DNA of 64,000 bases from Paractinoplanes polyasparticus (GTDB taxonomy: Bacteria; Actinomycetota; Actinomycetes; Mycobacteriales; Micromonosporaceae), in NCBI RefSeq assembly GCF_019710575.1, contig NZ_JAHWFK010000007.1, forward strand, positions 186,001 through 250,000, in the 5' to 3' direction. The position numbers and the translations under genes were made by a program. The notes under the pieces were generated by a model. The model was not told the DNA's origin. It did no database searches and saw only the letters and a list, made by a program, of their open reading frames with translations. Below are positions 37,149 to 46,269 of this stretch, piece by piece (position 1 is the stretch's first letter; every line of letters begins with the position of its first letter).

Positions 37149-38543
37149 TTACGACAGCGACTTCAGGTACACCCCGTTCTGGTTCTGGAATTCGTAGTTG
37201 TAGAACTTGTCCCAGTTGATCGACCACGTCATCAGCCCGCGGAAGTCCGGGTTCGTGCCGCTGCGCGGGGTGTACGAGCCGCAGTTCGTGCCCCGCACCA
37301 GGCAGCCCACCGCCTGCTGCACCGCCGCCGGCGCGACGTAACCGTTGCCGGCGCTCACGGATGACGGGGCGCCGAACGCGACCTGGTCCTCGCGCAGCGC
37401 CGGGAACACGTTCGCGGTGTTGCCCGCCACCGGGAAGCCGGCCAGCAGCATGTCCGTCATGGCGATGTGGAAGTCCGCCCCGCCCATCGAGTGGTACTGG
37501 TTGTCCAGGCCCATGATGGAGCCCGAGTTGTAGTCCTGGACGTGCAGCACCGTGAGGTCGTTGCGCAGCGCGTGGATCACCGGCAGGTACGAACCGGCGC
37601 GCGGGTCCTGGCCGCCCCACGGGCCCGAGCCGTAGTACTGGTAGCCGAGCTGCACGAAGAACGTCTCGGGAGCCATCGTGAGCACGAAGTTCGCGCCGTA
37701 CCGGGCCTTGAGACTCCGCAGCGCCGAGATCAGGTTGACGATGACCGGCGTGGTCGGGTTCTTGAAGTCGGTGTCGCCCGTGTTCAGCGACAGCGAGTGG
37801 CCCTCGAAGTCGACGTCGACGCCGTCCAGGCCGTACCTGTCGATGATCGTGCTGACCGAGCTGACGAACTTGTCGCGCGCGGCGGTCGTGGTCAGCTGCA
37901 CCTGGCCGTTCTGGCCGCCGATCGACAGCAGCACCTTCTTGCCGGCGGTGCGCTTGGCCCGGATGGCCGCGATGAACTGGGCCTCGGTCTCGACCCCCGG
38001 GCACTCGGCGGCCGGGCAGAGGCTGAACCGGATGTCACCCGAGGTGGCCGTGGTCGGCTCGCCGAACGCCAGGTTGATGATGTCCCAGTTGTTCGGCACG
38101 TCGGCCATGCGCAGGTAGCCGGAGCCGTTGGCGAAGCTGGCGTGCAGGTAGCCGATCAGCGCGCGCTTCGGCAGGTTCGTCGCCGGCGGGGGTGTCGTGG
38201 TCGGCGGCGGAGTGGTTGCCGGCGGAGTGGTCGGCGGCGGCGTCGTGGCGGGCGGGGTGGTGGTCGGGGGCGGCGTCGTCGGAGGCGTGGTGCCGCCGCA
38301 GACCCCGTTGTCGATCCAGACGTCCCACTGCCCGCTGTGGGTGGACGGCGACTCGTTCTGCGTCCACCACTTGGCCGTGTAGTTGTGGCCGTTCTGCGAG
38401 GCGCTGTTGTCCTTGACGTAGACGGCGCTCGAGCTCCACGCCGGCGCGCAGGCGGCGGCTGCGCTGGCGCTGGAAGCGAGGTACACAGTGCCGCCACCAG
38501 CCGCAAGCACCGCGGCCAGGGCGAAGATCATCGATCGGCGCAT
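37149..38543 (-). CDS. Secreted GH18 chitinase with N-terminal chitin-binding module (chitinase 1)
   Basis: A 464-aa exported enzyme. A Sec signal ends at SASA. A CBM5/12-like module follows (CAPAWSSSAVYVKDNSASQN, KWWTQNESP, GQWDVW), then a Pro/Thr linker and a GH18 barrel with the catalytic DGVDVDFE. MAPETFFV and MTWSINWD are typical of bacterial chitinases of the ChiC/ChiD class. A putative promoter ends 5 nt before the ATG (see separate entry), so translation may be leaderless. The CBM is almost identical to that of chitinase 3 even in DNA sequence. Confidence 0.92.
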   Translation of the reverse strand: MRRSMIFALAAVLAAGGGTVYLASSASAAAACAPAWSSSAVYVKDNSASQNGHNYTAKWWTQNESPSTHSGQWDVWIDNGVCGGTTPPTTPPPTTTPPATTPPPTTPPATTPPPTTTPPPATNLPKRALIGYLHASFANGSGYLRMADVPNNWDIINLAFGEPTTATSGDIRFSLCPAAECPGVETEAQFIAAIRAKRTAGKKVLLSIGGQNGQVQLTTTAARDKFVSSVSTIIDRYGLDGVDVDFEGHSLSLNTGDTDFKNPTTPVIVNLISALRSLKARYGANFVLTMAPETFFVQLGYQYYGSGPWGGQDPRAGSYLPVIHALRNDLTVLHVQDYNSGSIMGLDNQYHSMGGADFHIAMTDMLLAGFPVAGNTANVFPALREDQVAFGAPSSVSAGNGYVAPAAVQQAVGCLVRGTNCGSYTPRSGTNPDFRGLMTWSINWDKFYNYEFQNQNGVYLKSLS

Positions 38544-38548
38544 AGCCA

Positions 38549-38578
38549 AGTATGAATACTGTTAAGTTTATTTGTAAA
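38549..38578 (-). promoter_or_regulatory. Promoter of chitinase 1 (leaderless)
   Basis: On the minus strand TTTACA (38578-38573), an 18-nt spacer, and CATACT (38554-38549) lie just 5 nt before the ATG at 38543. The spacer contains TTAACAGT, which also occurs upstream of chitinase 2. The remaining spacer to 38804 (about 225 bp) shows nothing recognisable. Confidence 0.45.
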
Positions 38579-38804
38579 TAGCCCGTGGCGCCGGATGGCG
38601 TGCGGAGGGCTGGCCGATGCTGAGATCGCCGGGCACGCCCGAAGGGGGCGCGGTATCGCGGAGCGGACGGGGTTCACGGAGGTGGAGGTGACCAAGTCAC
38701 TTCTGCGGCTGGACGGAGAGCAACCGCGTTCTTCGGCAAGATGATCAGGACGTTCGGCAGCGGCGTATCGCACGAACCAGGCGCTATGGGTACCGTTGGC
38801 GACC

Positions 38805-39614
38805 GTGCCAGAGGGACACACCATTCATCGGCTGGCGGGGCGGCATCGCGAGCTCTTCGCGGGGGAGCGGCTCCGGGTCAGCAGCCCGCAGGGGCGGTTC
38901 GCGGGCGGCGCCGCGGAAATTGACGGGCGGCGGCTGGTCGACACCGAGGCGTACGGGAAGCACTTGTTGCACCACTATGAGGGTGACCTCAGCGTGCACG
39001 TGCATCTCGGGCTGTACGGGAAGTTCGCCGACGGGCCGTCGCCGGTGCCCGAGCCGGTGGGGCAGGTGCGCATGCGCATCGTCGGGGATTCGCACTGGCT
39101 CGAACTGCGGGGGCCCACCGCCTGCGAGGTGTTCGATCCGGCGCAGGCTCAGATGTTGCGGGATCGGCTGGGCGCCGACCCGCTGCGGGACGATGCCGAC
39201 TCCCGGGCGGCGGGGGAGCGGGTGCGGGCCAGCGCCAAGGCGGTCTTCGCGCTGCTGCTCGACCAGTCGATCGTCGCCGGCTGCGGGCTGATCTATGCCA
39301 ACGAGGTCTTGTTCCGGGCGGGGCTGGCGCCGACCACGCCGGGGCGGGCGATCAGCCCCGAGTGCTGGGACGAGATCTGGACCGACCTGCGCGCGCTCAT
39401 GAAAGAGGGCGTGGTGCGGGGGCGGATCGACACCGTGCACACCCGGCACACGCCGGAGGCCATGCAGCGGGCGCCGCGGGTCGACCGGCACGGCGGCGAG
39501 GTCTATGTCTACCGCCGGCCGGGGCAGCCCTGCCTGGTATGCGGCACCGCGGTGGCGCGCGGGCCGTTGGCCGGGCGCAACCTCTACTGGTGTCCTAGCT
39601 GTCAGCCGGGATAG
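38805..39614 (+). CDS. nei: Formamidopyrimidine-DNA glycosylase / endonuclease VIII family (Nei2-like)
   Basis: A 269-aa base-excision repair enzyme. It starts VPEGHTIHRLAGRH from the GTG at 38805. This start is decisive because the catalytic residue of the Fpg/Nei family is Pro2 with Glu3, while the upstream TTG at 38796 would bury them. KHLLHHYEGDLSVHVHLGLYG holds the conserved Lys. The H2TH helices are at about 130-200, and the C-terminal zinc finger has CLVC and CPSC. It cleaves oxidised pyrimidines from DNA. Its 3' end overlaps the convergent deacetylase gene by 20 nt. Confidence 0.93.
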   Translation: MPEGHTIHRLAGRHRELFAGERLRVSSPQGRFAGGAAEIDGRRLVDTEAYGKHLLHHYEGDLSVHVHLGLYGKFADGPSPVPEPVGQVRMRIVGDSHWLELRGPTACEVFDPAQAQMLRDRLGADPLRDDADSRAAGERVRASAKAVFALLLDQSIVAGCGLIYANEVLFRAGLAPTTPGRAISPECWDEIWTDLRALMKEGVVRGRIDTVHTRHTPEAMQRAPRVDRHGGEVYVYRRPGQPCLVCGTAVARGPLAGRNLYWCPSCQPG

Positions 39615-40893
39615 CGGGCGCCTCGGCTGAGGGCGGCGGCGGCGCGCTCGCGGGCGGGCCGGCCGGGTCGGTCTCGGGGATGCCCAGCTTGAAGTTCTCG
39701 GACAGATAGGGCAGAAGCTTTTCGTACGCGGCGATGGTGGCGGGCTGGTTGAAGTCGTGTGACAGCACGATGGCGCCGGGCCTCACCTGCTCGCGCACGC
39801 TGCCGACGACCCGCGCTACGTGCTGGGCCTCGGTCTCTTTCTCGGGGTGTTCCCAGTCGCGCGGGTCGACCTCCCAGTAGATCGACGTCATGCCGCCGGT
39901 GCCGGCCACGTCGACCAGACGGTCGGTGAAGTTGCCGCCAGGGGCGCGGAAGAACGGGATCGGCGCGCCCGGCACGGCCGCCTGGATCGCGGCGTTCGTC
40001 CGGTCGAGGTCGGCCTTGATCTGGGCCGGCTTGTCCTTACCGATTGTCAGGCTGTGGTCCCACGTGTGGTTGCAGAGCGTGTGTCCGGCGGCGGCGATCT
40101 CGCGGACGATGCCGGGGTGCCGCTGGACCTGCACGCCGACCAGGCAGAACGTGGCCTTGACCTGGTACTTGTCGAGCAGGGCGAGGATCCGGGGCGTCTG
40201 CACCGGGTCGGGGCCGTCGTCGAAGGTGAGCGCGACGACCTCGCTGCCGGTGGTGCGCAGCGACCGGCCCGGACCAGCCGTGGGCTCTTCCTTCTTCTGC
40301 CCGGCGGCTTCGGTCGCTTCCTGCTTGGGGGCCGCCGGGGACTTCGCGGGCGCGCTCGGCTTGGGCTCGGCCTTCTCGGGAGCGTCCTCCTCGACCGGTG
40401 CGGAGTCTTTCTCGTCGCTCGACTCCTCGGCCGGCGGCGGGGCGACCGGGCGCGGGGTCTTCTTCTCGGTCTGGACGCCGGCCACCGCCTGGGCGGCCGC
40501 GTTCACCGCGTCGAAGCTGTCGCGGCGTTGTTCGGCCGGCATGGCCAGCAGCAGCACGCCGATCGCGACCAGCGAGGCGAGCAGGGCGCCCTGCCGGGTG
40601 CGGCCCATGAGCAGCCAGTTCTCGATGGGCAGGGTGCCGGGGGCGCGGTGGCTGCCGGTGGTCGGCGGCCGGCCGGCCGGTGGGCGCACGGCAGCGTGCC
40701 GGCCGCCGCGGACCGGGCGCGAGTGGCGCGCGGCGCGGGGAGCGGAAGGCACGTCGGCGAGCGTGGTGAGGGCGACGCGGGGTCCGCTCCGGACACTGAC
40801 GTCGGCCAGGGATTCGGGTCGCCGGTGCCGCCCGGAGGAGGGCTGCGCCGAAGCGTGACCCTGCGTCGGAATCCGGGGCGTTTGCGGCGACAT
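39595..40893 (-). CDS. Membrane-anchored polysaccharide deacetylase (NodB/CE4)
   Basis: A 432-aa protein. A 90-residue polar, Arg-rich cytoplasmic part leads to one transmembrane helix (LLASLVAIGVLLLAMP, about 105-120). A Glu/Pro/Lys-rich spacer follows, then a CE4 domain with TFDDGPDPVQTPRIL (metal-binding Asp), HTWDHSL (HxxxH metal site), FRAPGGN and a late VLSHDF. It probably removes acetyl groups from peptidoglycan GlcNAc or chitooligosaccharides. Next to three chitinases the latter is attractive, but the general envelope role is more usual. Confidence 0.88.
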   Translation of the reverse strand: MSPQTPRIPTQGHASAQPSSGRHRRPESLADVSVRSGPRVALTTLADVPSAPRAARHSRPVRGGRHAAVRPPAGRPPTTGSHRAPGTLPIENWLLMGRTRQGALLASLVAIGVLLLAMPAEQRRDSFDAVNAAAQAVAGVQTEKKTPRPVAPPPAEESSDEKDSAPVEEDAPEKAEPKPSAPAKSPAAPKQEATEAAGQKKEEPTAGPGRSLRTTGSEVVALTFDDGPDPVQTPRILALLDKYQVKATFCLVGVQVQRHPGIVREIAAAGHTLCNHTWDHSLTIGKDKPAQIKADLDRTNAAIQAAVPGAPIPFFRAPGGNFTDRLVDVAGTGGMTSIYWEVDPRDWEHPEKETEAQHVARVVGSVREQVRPGAIVLSHDFNQPATIAAYEKLLPYLSENFKLGIPETDPAGPPASAPPPPSAEAPAIPADS

Positions 40894-41006
40894 GCTGCAT
40901 GCCTACCGTGCCCCATGATCATGCGCGAGACCATATCGGTGGTCGTCGTGCTACCCAGAGCGATAACTGCTGGCAGCGCTCCGTAACCCTCGAACCACAA
41001 ATACGG

Positions 41007-42377
41007 TCAAAGGCTGGCGTGTACCGCCTCGGTGGCCTTTCGGGCAGCGATCAGCACCGGGTCCCACACCGGCGCGAAGGGCGGCGCGTAGCTGAGGTCG
41101 AGCGCCGTCATCTCCTCGACCGTCATCCGGTTCCAGGTGGCGACGGCGAGGGCATCGATCCGCTTCGCCGCCTCCGCCCGGCCGACGATCTGCGCGCCGA
41201 GCAGCAGGCCGGTGCGGCGCTCGGCGATCAGCTTGACCGTCATCAGTTCGGCGCCGGGGTAATAGCCGGCCCGGCTGGTCGAGTCGATGGTGGCCGTGAC
41301 GAAGGAGTAGCCGGCCGCCCGGGCCTCCTTCGACGTCAGGCCGGTGCGGGCCACCTCGAGGTCGCAGACCTTGGTGACCGCCGTTCCGATGACACCGGGG
41401 AAGGTCGCGTACCCGCCGCCGATGTTGATGCCGGCCACCCGGCCTTGCTTGTTGGCGTGGGTGCCCAGCGGCACGTGCACGGGCCCGCCGGTGAGCAGGT
41501 GGCGGGTCTCGACACAGTCGCCGGCGGCCCAGACGCCCTCGAGCCCCTCGACCCGCATGCGCAGATCGGTGCGTACGCCCTCGGTCGGGCCCAGCGGAAG
41601 GCCGGCCTCCCGGGCCAGCGCGGTGTTCGGGCGTACGCCCAGACCCAGCACCACGACGTCGGCCGGCAGCACGCCGCCCGGCGTGACCACCGCCCGCACC
41701 CGGCCGTCCTCGGTCTGCAGGCCCTCGACGCGCGTGTCGGTGACGACCTCGATGCCGAGGCCGCGGATCGCCTTCTGCACCAGCGCGCCCATGTCGGGGT
41801 CGACGGTCTTCCCCATCGGCTGCGGCGACTTCTCGAGCAGCGTGACGGTCAGCCCGCGCAGCACCATCGCCTCGGCCATCTCGACGCCGATGTAGCCGCC
41901 GCCGATGACCACGGCCCGTCGCGGCTGCGGTTCCCGGTCGAGCCAGGCGTGGATGGCCTCGCCGTCGCCGAGCGTCTGCACGCCGAAAACGCCCTCGCCG
42001 CCCGCCCGTGCCCACTCGGGCGTGAAGGGCGTCGCGCCGGCGGCGTACATCAGGTGGTCGAAGGGCTCCCGCACCTCGCCGCCGCCGTCGAGGTCGTGGA
42101 CGAGCACCTCGCGCCGGTCGAGATCGATGCCGGCAACCTCGTGCCGCAGCCGCACGTCGATGCCGGCGCGGCGGTGCTCGTCGGGCGTGCGGGCAACGAG
42201 TTTCCCGGCGTCGTCGACGGCGCCGCCGATCCAGTACGGGATGCCGCAGGCCGAGTACGAGGTGTAGTGCCCCCGCTCGAACACGACAATGGACAGGTCG
42301 CTGCGGCCCAGGCGCTTGCGGGCCTGAGAGGCGGCCGACATTCCGGCGGCGTCCCCGCCGATGACGACGAGTTTCAC
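41007..42377 (-). CDS. FAD-dependent pyridine nucleotide-disulfide oxidoreductase (CoA-disulfide reductase / NADH oxidase-like)
   Basis: A 456-aa flavoprotein. FAD motif VVIGGDAAGMSAASQ at the N-terminus, a single redox cysteine C44 in SYSACGIPYW, second GGGYIGVEMAE NAD(P) motif, GLGVRPN, and VWAAGDC. The single-cysteine type is that of CoA-disulfide reductases and NADH oxidases. A C-terminal dimerisation domain is complete (GVIGTAVTKVCDLE, GAQIVG). It lies 9 nt from the YbdK-like ligase gene on the same strand, so the two form a probable thiol-redox operon, an inference from context. Confidence 0.88.
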   Translation of the reverse strand: MKLVVIGGDAAGMSAASQARKRLGRSDLSIVVFERGHYTSYSACGIPYWIGGAVDDAGKLVARTPDEHRRAGIDVRLRHEVAGIDLDRREVLVHDLDGGGEVREPFDHLMYAAGATPFTPEWARAGGEGVFGVQTLGDGEAIHAWLDREPQPRRAVVIGGGYIGVEMAEAMVLRGLTVTLLEKSPQPMGKTVDPDMGALVQKAIRGLGIEVVTDTRVEGLQTEDGRVRAVVTPGGVLPADVVVLGLGVRPNTALAREAGLPLGPTEGVRTDLRMRVEGLEGVWAAGDCVETRHLLTGGPVHVPLGTHANKQGRVAGINIGGGYATFPGVIGTAVTKVCDLEVARTGLTSKEARAAGYSFVTATIDSTSRAGYYPGAELMTVKLIAERRTGLLLGAQIVGRAEAAKRIDALAVATWNRMTVEEMTALDLSYAPPFAPVWDPVLIAARKATEAVHASL

Positions 42378-42386
42378 GCCGCCAGC

Positions 42387-43559
42387 CTACTTTTCCGGCC
42401 GCTCCCCGCGGGTGAGCCGGGCGAACCGGTCGACGACGTCGGCCACCGAGCCGCCCTGGGCCAGGATCGCCCGCTGGCGGGCGGCGCCGGTGCCGTGCGT
42501 GCGCAGCCGCCCCATCAGCGTGGTGGCCGTCTCGAGGTCGCCGTGGCGTTCGAGTTCGGGGCGCACGTAGTCGAAGAGCTGGCGCATCAGTTTCCAGGCC
42601 GGCCGCGGCTCCCGGGTAGCCATGTCGATGTTCAGGCCTTCGAGGCCGTCATGCGCGGCCCGCCAGTGCGCGGCCATCAGCAGCGGATGCGGCACGTCGG
42701 GCGCGGGCACGCCCGCGCGCACTTCTTTCACGAGGGTGGCGACCAGCGCCCGGGCCAGGGCGGCGAGCAGCACCGCGTCGTCGGTGGTGGGCATGACGTC
42801 GCCCATGCGGATCTCGACCGTGGGGTAGCGCGCGGACAGCCGGGCGTACCAGTAGAGCATGCCCTCGTCGAGCATGGCGCCGCTCGCCTCGAGGTCGGCG
42901 ATCATCGTCTCGTAGTCCTGGAACGAGCGCAGGTAGGGCGCGGGGCCCACCGTGGGCCAGCGCTCCCAGAGCATGAAGCGCCAGCTCGCGTAGCTGGTGT
43001 CCCGGCCCTTGAACAGCGGCGAGTTGACCGTGGCGGCCTGGAAGATCGGCAGCCACGGACGCAGATGGTTGAGTACCTGCACGCCGGTCTCGTCGTCGGG
43101 GATGCTGACGTGCACGTGGGTGCCGCACATGCCGGCGCCGGGGGAGAGGTCGCCGAAGCGCTCCCGCATGCGGTGGTAGCGCGGGTTGTCGACAACCCGG
43201 ATTTGCCCGCCGATGGCCGGGCCGGTGCCGATCGCCAGCAGTCGCGCCCCGGCTGCCTCGGCTGCGTCGGCCACCGTGGCGCGCAGCTCACGCAGTGCTT
43301 TGGCGAGCGCGTCGAGCTCGAGCTGGGGCGGGCTGGCCACCTCGATCTGACTGCGCATGAACTCGTGCTGCACGGAGTCGCGCGTTTCGGCCGGCAGCTG
43401 GTCGAAGACCTCTTCGACTGCTTCGACCGCCCGCGGCTCGACGGCGTCCACCAGGAGGTACTCCTCCTCGACGCCCAGCGTGTGCAGATCGTCCGACTCG
43501 GCTCTCTCGGCCAGTTCGGGGTCAATGACGATCGAGTCCGAGTTGTCCATGGGCGGCAT
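42387..43559 (-). CDS. Glutamate-cysteine ligase family 2 protein (YbdK-type carboxylate-amine ligase)
   Basis: A 390-aa cytoplasmic ligase of the GCS2 family. Landmarks are LGVEEEYLLVD, HEFMRSQIEVASPP, the central CGTHVHVSIPD and YPTVEIRMGDVMPT. It has weak glutamate-cysteine ligase activity in E. coli YbdK, while in actinobacteria the physiological substrate is uncertain since mycothiol replaces glutathione. An inner ATG at 43550 is a possible start. It is the first gene of the operon with the flavoprotein. Confidence 0.88.
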   Translation of the reverse strand: MPPMDNSDSIVIDPELAERAESDDLHTLGVEEEYLLVDAVEPRAVEAVEEVFDQLPAETRDSVQHEFMRSQIEVASPPQLELDALAKALRELRATVADAAEAAGARLLAIGTGPAIGGQIRVVDNPRYHRMRERFGDLSPGAGMCGTHVHVSIPDDETGVQVLNHLRPWLPIFQAATVNSPLFKGRDTSYASWRFMLWERWPTVGPAPYLRSFQDYETMIADLEASGAMLDEGMLYWYARLSARYPTVEIRMGDVMPTTDDAVLLAALARALVATLVKEVRAGVPAPDVPHPLLMAAHWRAAHDGLEGLNIDMATREPRPAWKLMRQLFDYVRPELERHGDLETATTLMGRLRTHGTGAARQRAILAQGGSVADVVDRFARLTRGERPEK

Positions 43560-43656
43560 TTACCCGGTAGTTGTTCCACAGAAACTGTCCCCTCCCGGCC
43601 GGGCCCTCGGTATCCAGGGCTGTCGATGGCGGTGCCCGTCTGCGCGGGGTCAGACC

Positions 43657-43705
43657 TTTTAAGGATGTTTAAGGTCCGGCCCCCTGGACTTTTACTGTTA
43701 ACAGT
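43657..43705 (+). promoter_or_regulatory. Putative operator region of chitinase 2
   Basis: TTTAAGG occurs twice 10 bp apart (43658-43664 and 43668-43674), inside a symmetrical ACCTT...AAGGT segment. A perfect 12-bp palindrome ACTGTTAACAGT lies at 43694-43705, 46 nt before the gene start. TTAACAGT is shared with the chitinase 1 promoter. The binding protein is unknown; no DasR-type TGGTCTAGACCA box is visible. Confidence 0.4.
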
Positions 43706-43751
43706 CCTAATGATTGATACATCTCATTGGGTTCGGGTGGAGGGGATGGCC

Positions 43752-45035
43752 ATGAGGCGATCCAGATCGGTAATCCTGGCGACCGTCACGGCTCTCGTCG
43801 CCGGTGGCGCGGCGACCTACTTCACCAGCACGGCGTCGGCCGCCGCGGCCTGCGCGCCGGCGTGGAGCGCGTCGCAGGTCTACGTGGGCGGCAACACCGC
43901 GTCGCAGAACGGCGTCAACTACAGCGCCAAGTGGTGGACCCAGAACGAGTCACCGGCTACCCACAGTGGACAGTGGGACGTCTGGAAGAACGACGGCGCG
44001 TGCGGCACGACGACGCCGACCACCCCTCCGACGACGCCACCCACCATGCCGCCCACCACCCCGCCGACAACTCCGCCCACGACGCCGCCGACCACTCCGC
44101 CCACGACGCCGCCGACCACTCCGCCGTCGAACGGCCAGCTGCCGAAGCACTTCCTCACCGGCTACTGGCAGAACTTCGACAACGGGGCCGCCCCGCTCAA
44201 GCTCGCCGCCGTCCCGAACAACTACGACCTCATCGCGGTCGCCTTCGCGGACGCCACCAGCACCCAGGGCGCGGTCACCTTCAACCTCGACCCGGGCCTG
44301 GCCGCGGCGGTCGGCGGGTACACCGACGCGCAGTTCAAGGCCGACATCGCCACCCTGCACGCGCGCGGCAAGAAGGTCGTCATCTCGGTCGGCGGTGAGA
44401 AGGGCACGGTCGCTGTCAACAGCGCCGCGGCCGCCACGGCGTTCGCCGACTCGGTGCACCGGCTGATCACCACGTACGGCTTCGACGGCGTCGACATCGA
44501 CCTCGAGAACGGGCTGAACCCGACCTACATGGCGCAGGCGCTGCGCAGCCTGCGGGCCAAGGTGGGAGCGAGCCTGCTCATCACGATGGCGCCGCAGACG
44601 ATCGACATGCAGTCGCCGCAGTCGTCCTACTTCGCGCTGGCGCTGAGCATCAAGGACATCCTGACCGTGGTGTTCACCCAGTTCTACAACTCCGGCTCGA
44701 TGCTCGGCTGCGACAACAACGCCGCCTACAGCCAGGGCACGGTGAATTTCCTGACCGCGCTGGCCTGCATCCAGACCCAGGGCGGCCTGCGCCCCGACCA
44801 GGTCGCGCTCGGCCTGCCCGCGAGCACCCGAGCCGCCGGCGGTGGCTACGTCGCCCCGACCGTCGTCAACAACGCGCTCGACTGTCTCGCCAAGGCCACC
44901 AACTGCGGCTCGTTCCGGCCGCCGGCCACCTACCCGGGCATCCGGGGCGCGATGACCTGGTCGATCAACTGGGACGTCACCAACGGCAACGGCTTCGCCA
45001 ACACCGTCAAGCCCCACCTCGCCACCCTCCCCTGA
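43752..45035 (+). CDS. Secreted GH18 chitinase with N-terminal chitin-binding module (chitinase 2)
   Basis: A 427-aa exported enzyme starting at the ATG at 43752, which has GGAGGGG 6 nt upstream; the ATG at 43746 touches that sequence and is too close. Signal peptide to STASA, CBM5/12 (ACAPAWSASQVYVGGNTASQ), a repetitive TTPP linker, and a GH18 barrel with DGVDIDLE and VFTQFYNSGS. Ends MTWSINWD. It differs from chitinase 1 in the catalytic domain (ChiA/exochitinase-like short form). A Pro/Thr linker repeat lies at 44020-44125. The third chitinase gene follows 29 nt later, so they are likely cotranscribed. Confidence 0.9.
   Translation: MRRSRSVILATVTALVAGGAATYFTSTASAAAACAPAWSASQVYVGGNTASQNGVNYSAKWWTQNESPATHSGQWDVWKNDGACGTTTPTTPPTTPPTMPPTTPPTTPPTTPPTTPPTTPPTTPPSNGQLPKHFLTGYWQNFDNGAAPLKLAAVPNNYDLIAVAFADATSTQGAVTFNLDPGLAAAVGGYTDAQFKADIATLHARGKKVVISVGGEKGTVAVNSAAAATAFADSVHRLITTYGFDGVDIDLENGLNPTYMAQALRSLRAKVGASLLITMAPQTIDMQSPQSSYFALALSIKDILTVVFTQFYNSGSMLGCDNNAAYSQGTVNFLTALACIQTQGGLRPDQVALGLPASTRAAGGGYVAPTVVNNALDCLAKATNCGSFRPPATYPGIRGAMTWSINWDVTNGNGFANTVKPHLATLP
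44020..44125 (+). repeat. Pro/Thr linker microrepeat in chitinase 2
   Basis: About a dozen imperfect units of ACSACSCCGCCC type encode TTPP/PTTPP runs between the chitin-binding and catalytic domains. Typical of interdomain linkers and prone to length change. Confidence 0.75.
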
Positions 45036-45064
45036 CCGACCCCCCTTTCTTGGAGACATCCCCC

Positions 45065-46264
45065 GTGAAACTGAGCAGGAAGTTGCTCGTCCTCGGCGCG
45101 GTCGCCGTGGCCGGCACGGCCGCCGCGGTACTGCCGATGGCGACCTCGAGCGCGGCTGCCGCGTGCGCCCCGGCCTGGAGCTCGAGCGCCGTCTACGTCA
45201 AGGACAACAGCGCCTCGCAGAACGGCCACAACTACACCGCCAAGTGGTGGAGCCAGAACGACTCGCCGGCCACCCACAGCGGACAGTGGGACGTCTGGAT
45301 CGACAACGGCGTCTGCGGCGGCACCACGCCGCCGACGACGCCGCCCACCACGCCCCCGGCCGGGCCGACCACGCCGCCGCCGTCGAACGGCACCAAGATG
45401 GTGTCCGCGCCGTACGTCTACCCGGGCTGGGGCAACCCGCCGGCGCCGTCCACGGTCGCCGGGACCGGCGTCAAGGCCTTCACCATCGCGTTCGTGCTCG
45501 CCAGCAACGGCTGCAATCCCGCCTGGGACGGCGAGACCGGGCTGACCGGCGGCGTGCACGCCAGCTACATCGCCCAGGCGCGGGCGGCCGGCATGGACAT
45601 CGTCCCGTCGGTCGGCGGGTGGAGCGGCAACAAGCTCGGCCCCAACTGCTCGACGCCCGAGGCGCTGGCCGGCGCGTACCAGAAGATCATCGACGCCTTC
45701 CAGCTCACGTCGATCGACATCGACATCGAGAACTCCGACGAGTTCGAGAACACCGTCGTGCAGGACCGGGTCCTGAACGCGCTGAAGATCGTCAAGCAGA
45801 AGAACCCGTCGGTGAAGACGATCCTGACCTTCGGCACCTCGCCGACCGGCCCGAACTTCTACGGCACGCGGCTGGTGCAGCAGGCCAAGGCGTTGAACGC
45901 GAACATCGACATCTTCACCCAGATGCCGTTCGACTTCGGTGGCGGCGCCGACATGTACGGCTCGACCGTGGGTGCCACCGAGGGCCTGAAGAACCTGCTG
46001 AAGACCACGTTCGGCTACACCGACGCCCAGGCGTACTCGCACATCGGCATCTCGGGCATGAACGGGCTCTCCGACCAGCAGGAGCTCACCAGCACCGACA
46101 CGTGGACCCGGATCCGCGACTACGCCAAGAGCAAGGGCCTGTCGCGCTTCACCTTCTGGGCGGTCAACCGGGACCGCGGCTGCGCCGGTGGCGGCGTGGT
46201 CTCGAACTGCTCCGGCATCGCGCAGGCCGATTGGGCCTTCACGAGGATCAGCGCCGGGTTCTAG
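45065..46264 (+). CDS. Secreted GH18 chitinase with N-terminal chitin-binding module (chitinase 3)
   Basis: A 399-aa exported enzyme starting with GTG at 45065 (GGAG about 9 nt upstream). Signal peptide to SSAAA, then the CBM5/12 module nearly identical to that of chitinase 1 (CAPAWSSSAVYVKDNSASQN), short TPP linker, and a smaller GH18 barrel with TSIDIDIEN. The first Asp of the usual DxxDxDxE is replaced but the catalytic Glu and its two Asp are present, as in IDxDIE-type actinobacterial and plant class III chitinases. It is the second gene of the chitinase 2-3 operon. Confidence 0.9.
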   Translation: MKLSRKLLVLGAVAVAGTAAAVLPMATSSAAAACAPAWSSSAVYVKDNSASQNGHNYTAKWWSQNDSPATHSGQWDVWIDNGVCGGTTPPTTPPTTPPAGPTTPPPSNGTKMVSAPYVYPGWGNPPAPSTVAGTGVKAFTIAFVLASNGCNPAWDGETGLTGGVHASYIAQARAAGMDIVPSVGGWSGNKLGPNCSTPEALAGAYQKIIDAFQLTSIDIDIENSDEFENTVVQDRVLNALKIVKQKNPSVKTILTFGTSPTGPNFYGTRLVQQAKALNANIDIFTQMPFDFGGGADMYGSTVGATEGLKNLLKTTFGYTDAQAYSHIGISGMNGLSDQQELTSTDTWTRIRDYAKSKGLSRFTFWAVNRDRGCAGGGVVSNCSGIAQADWAFTRISAGF

Positions 46265-46269
46265 AACAG

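Noticed and set aside
40899..43700. A very long plus-strand frame running through the flavoprotein and ligase genes into chitinase 2
   Set aside because: It is antisense to two well-supported minus-strand genes and its translation is Arg/Gly/His-rich without domains; only the part from 43752 is a gene.
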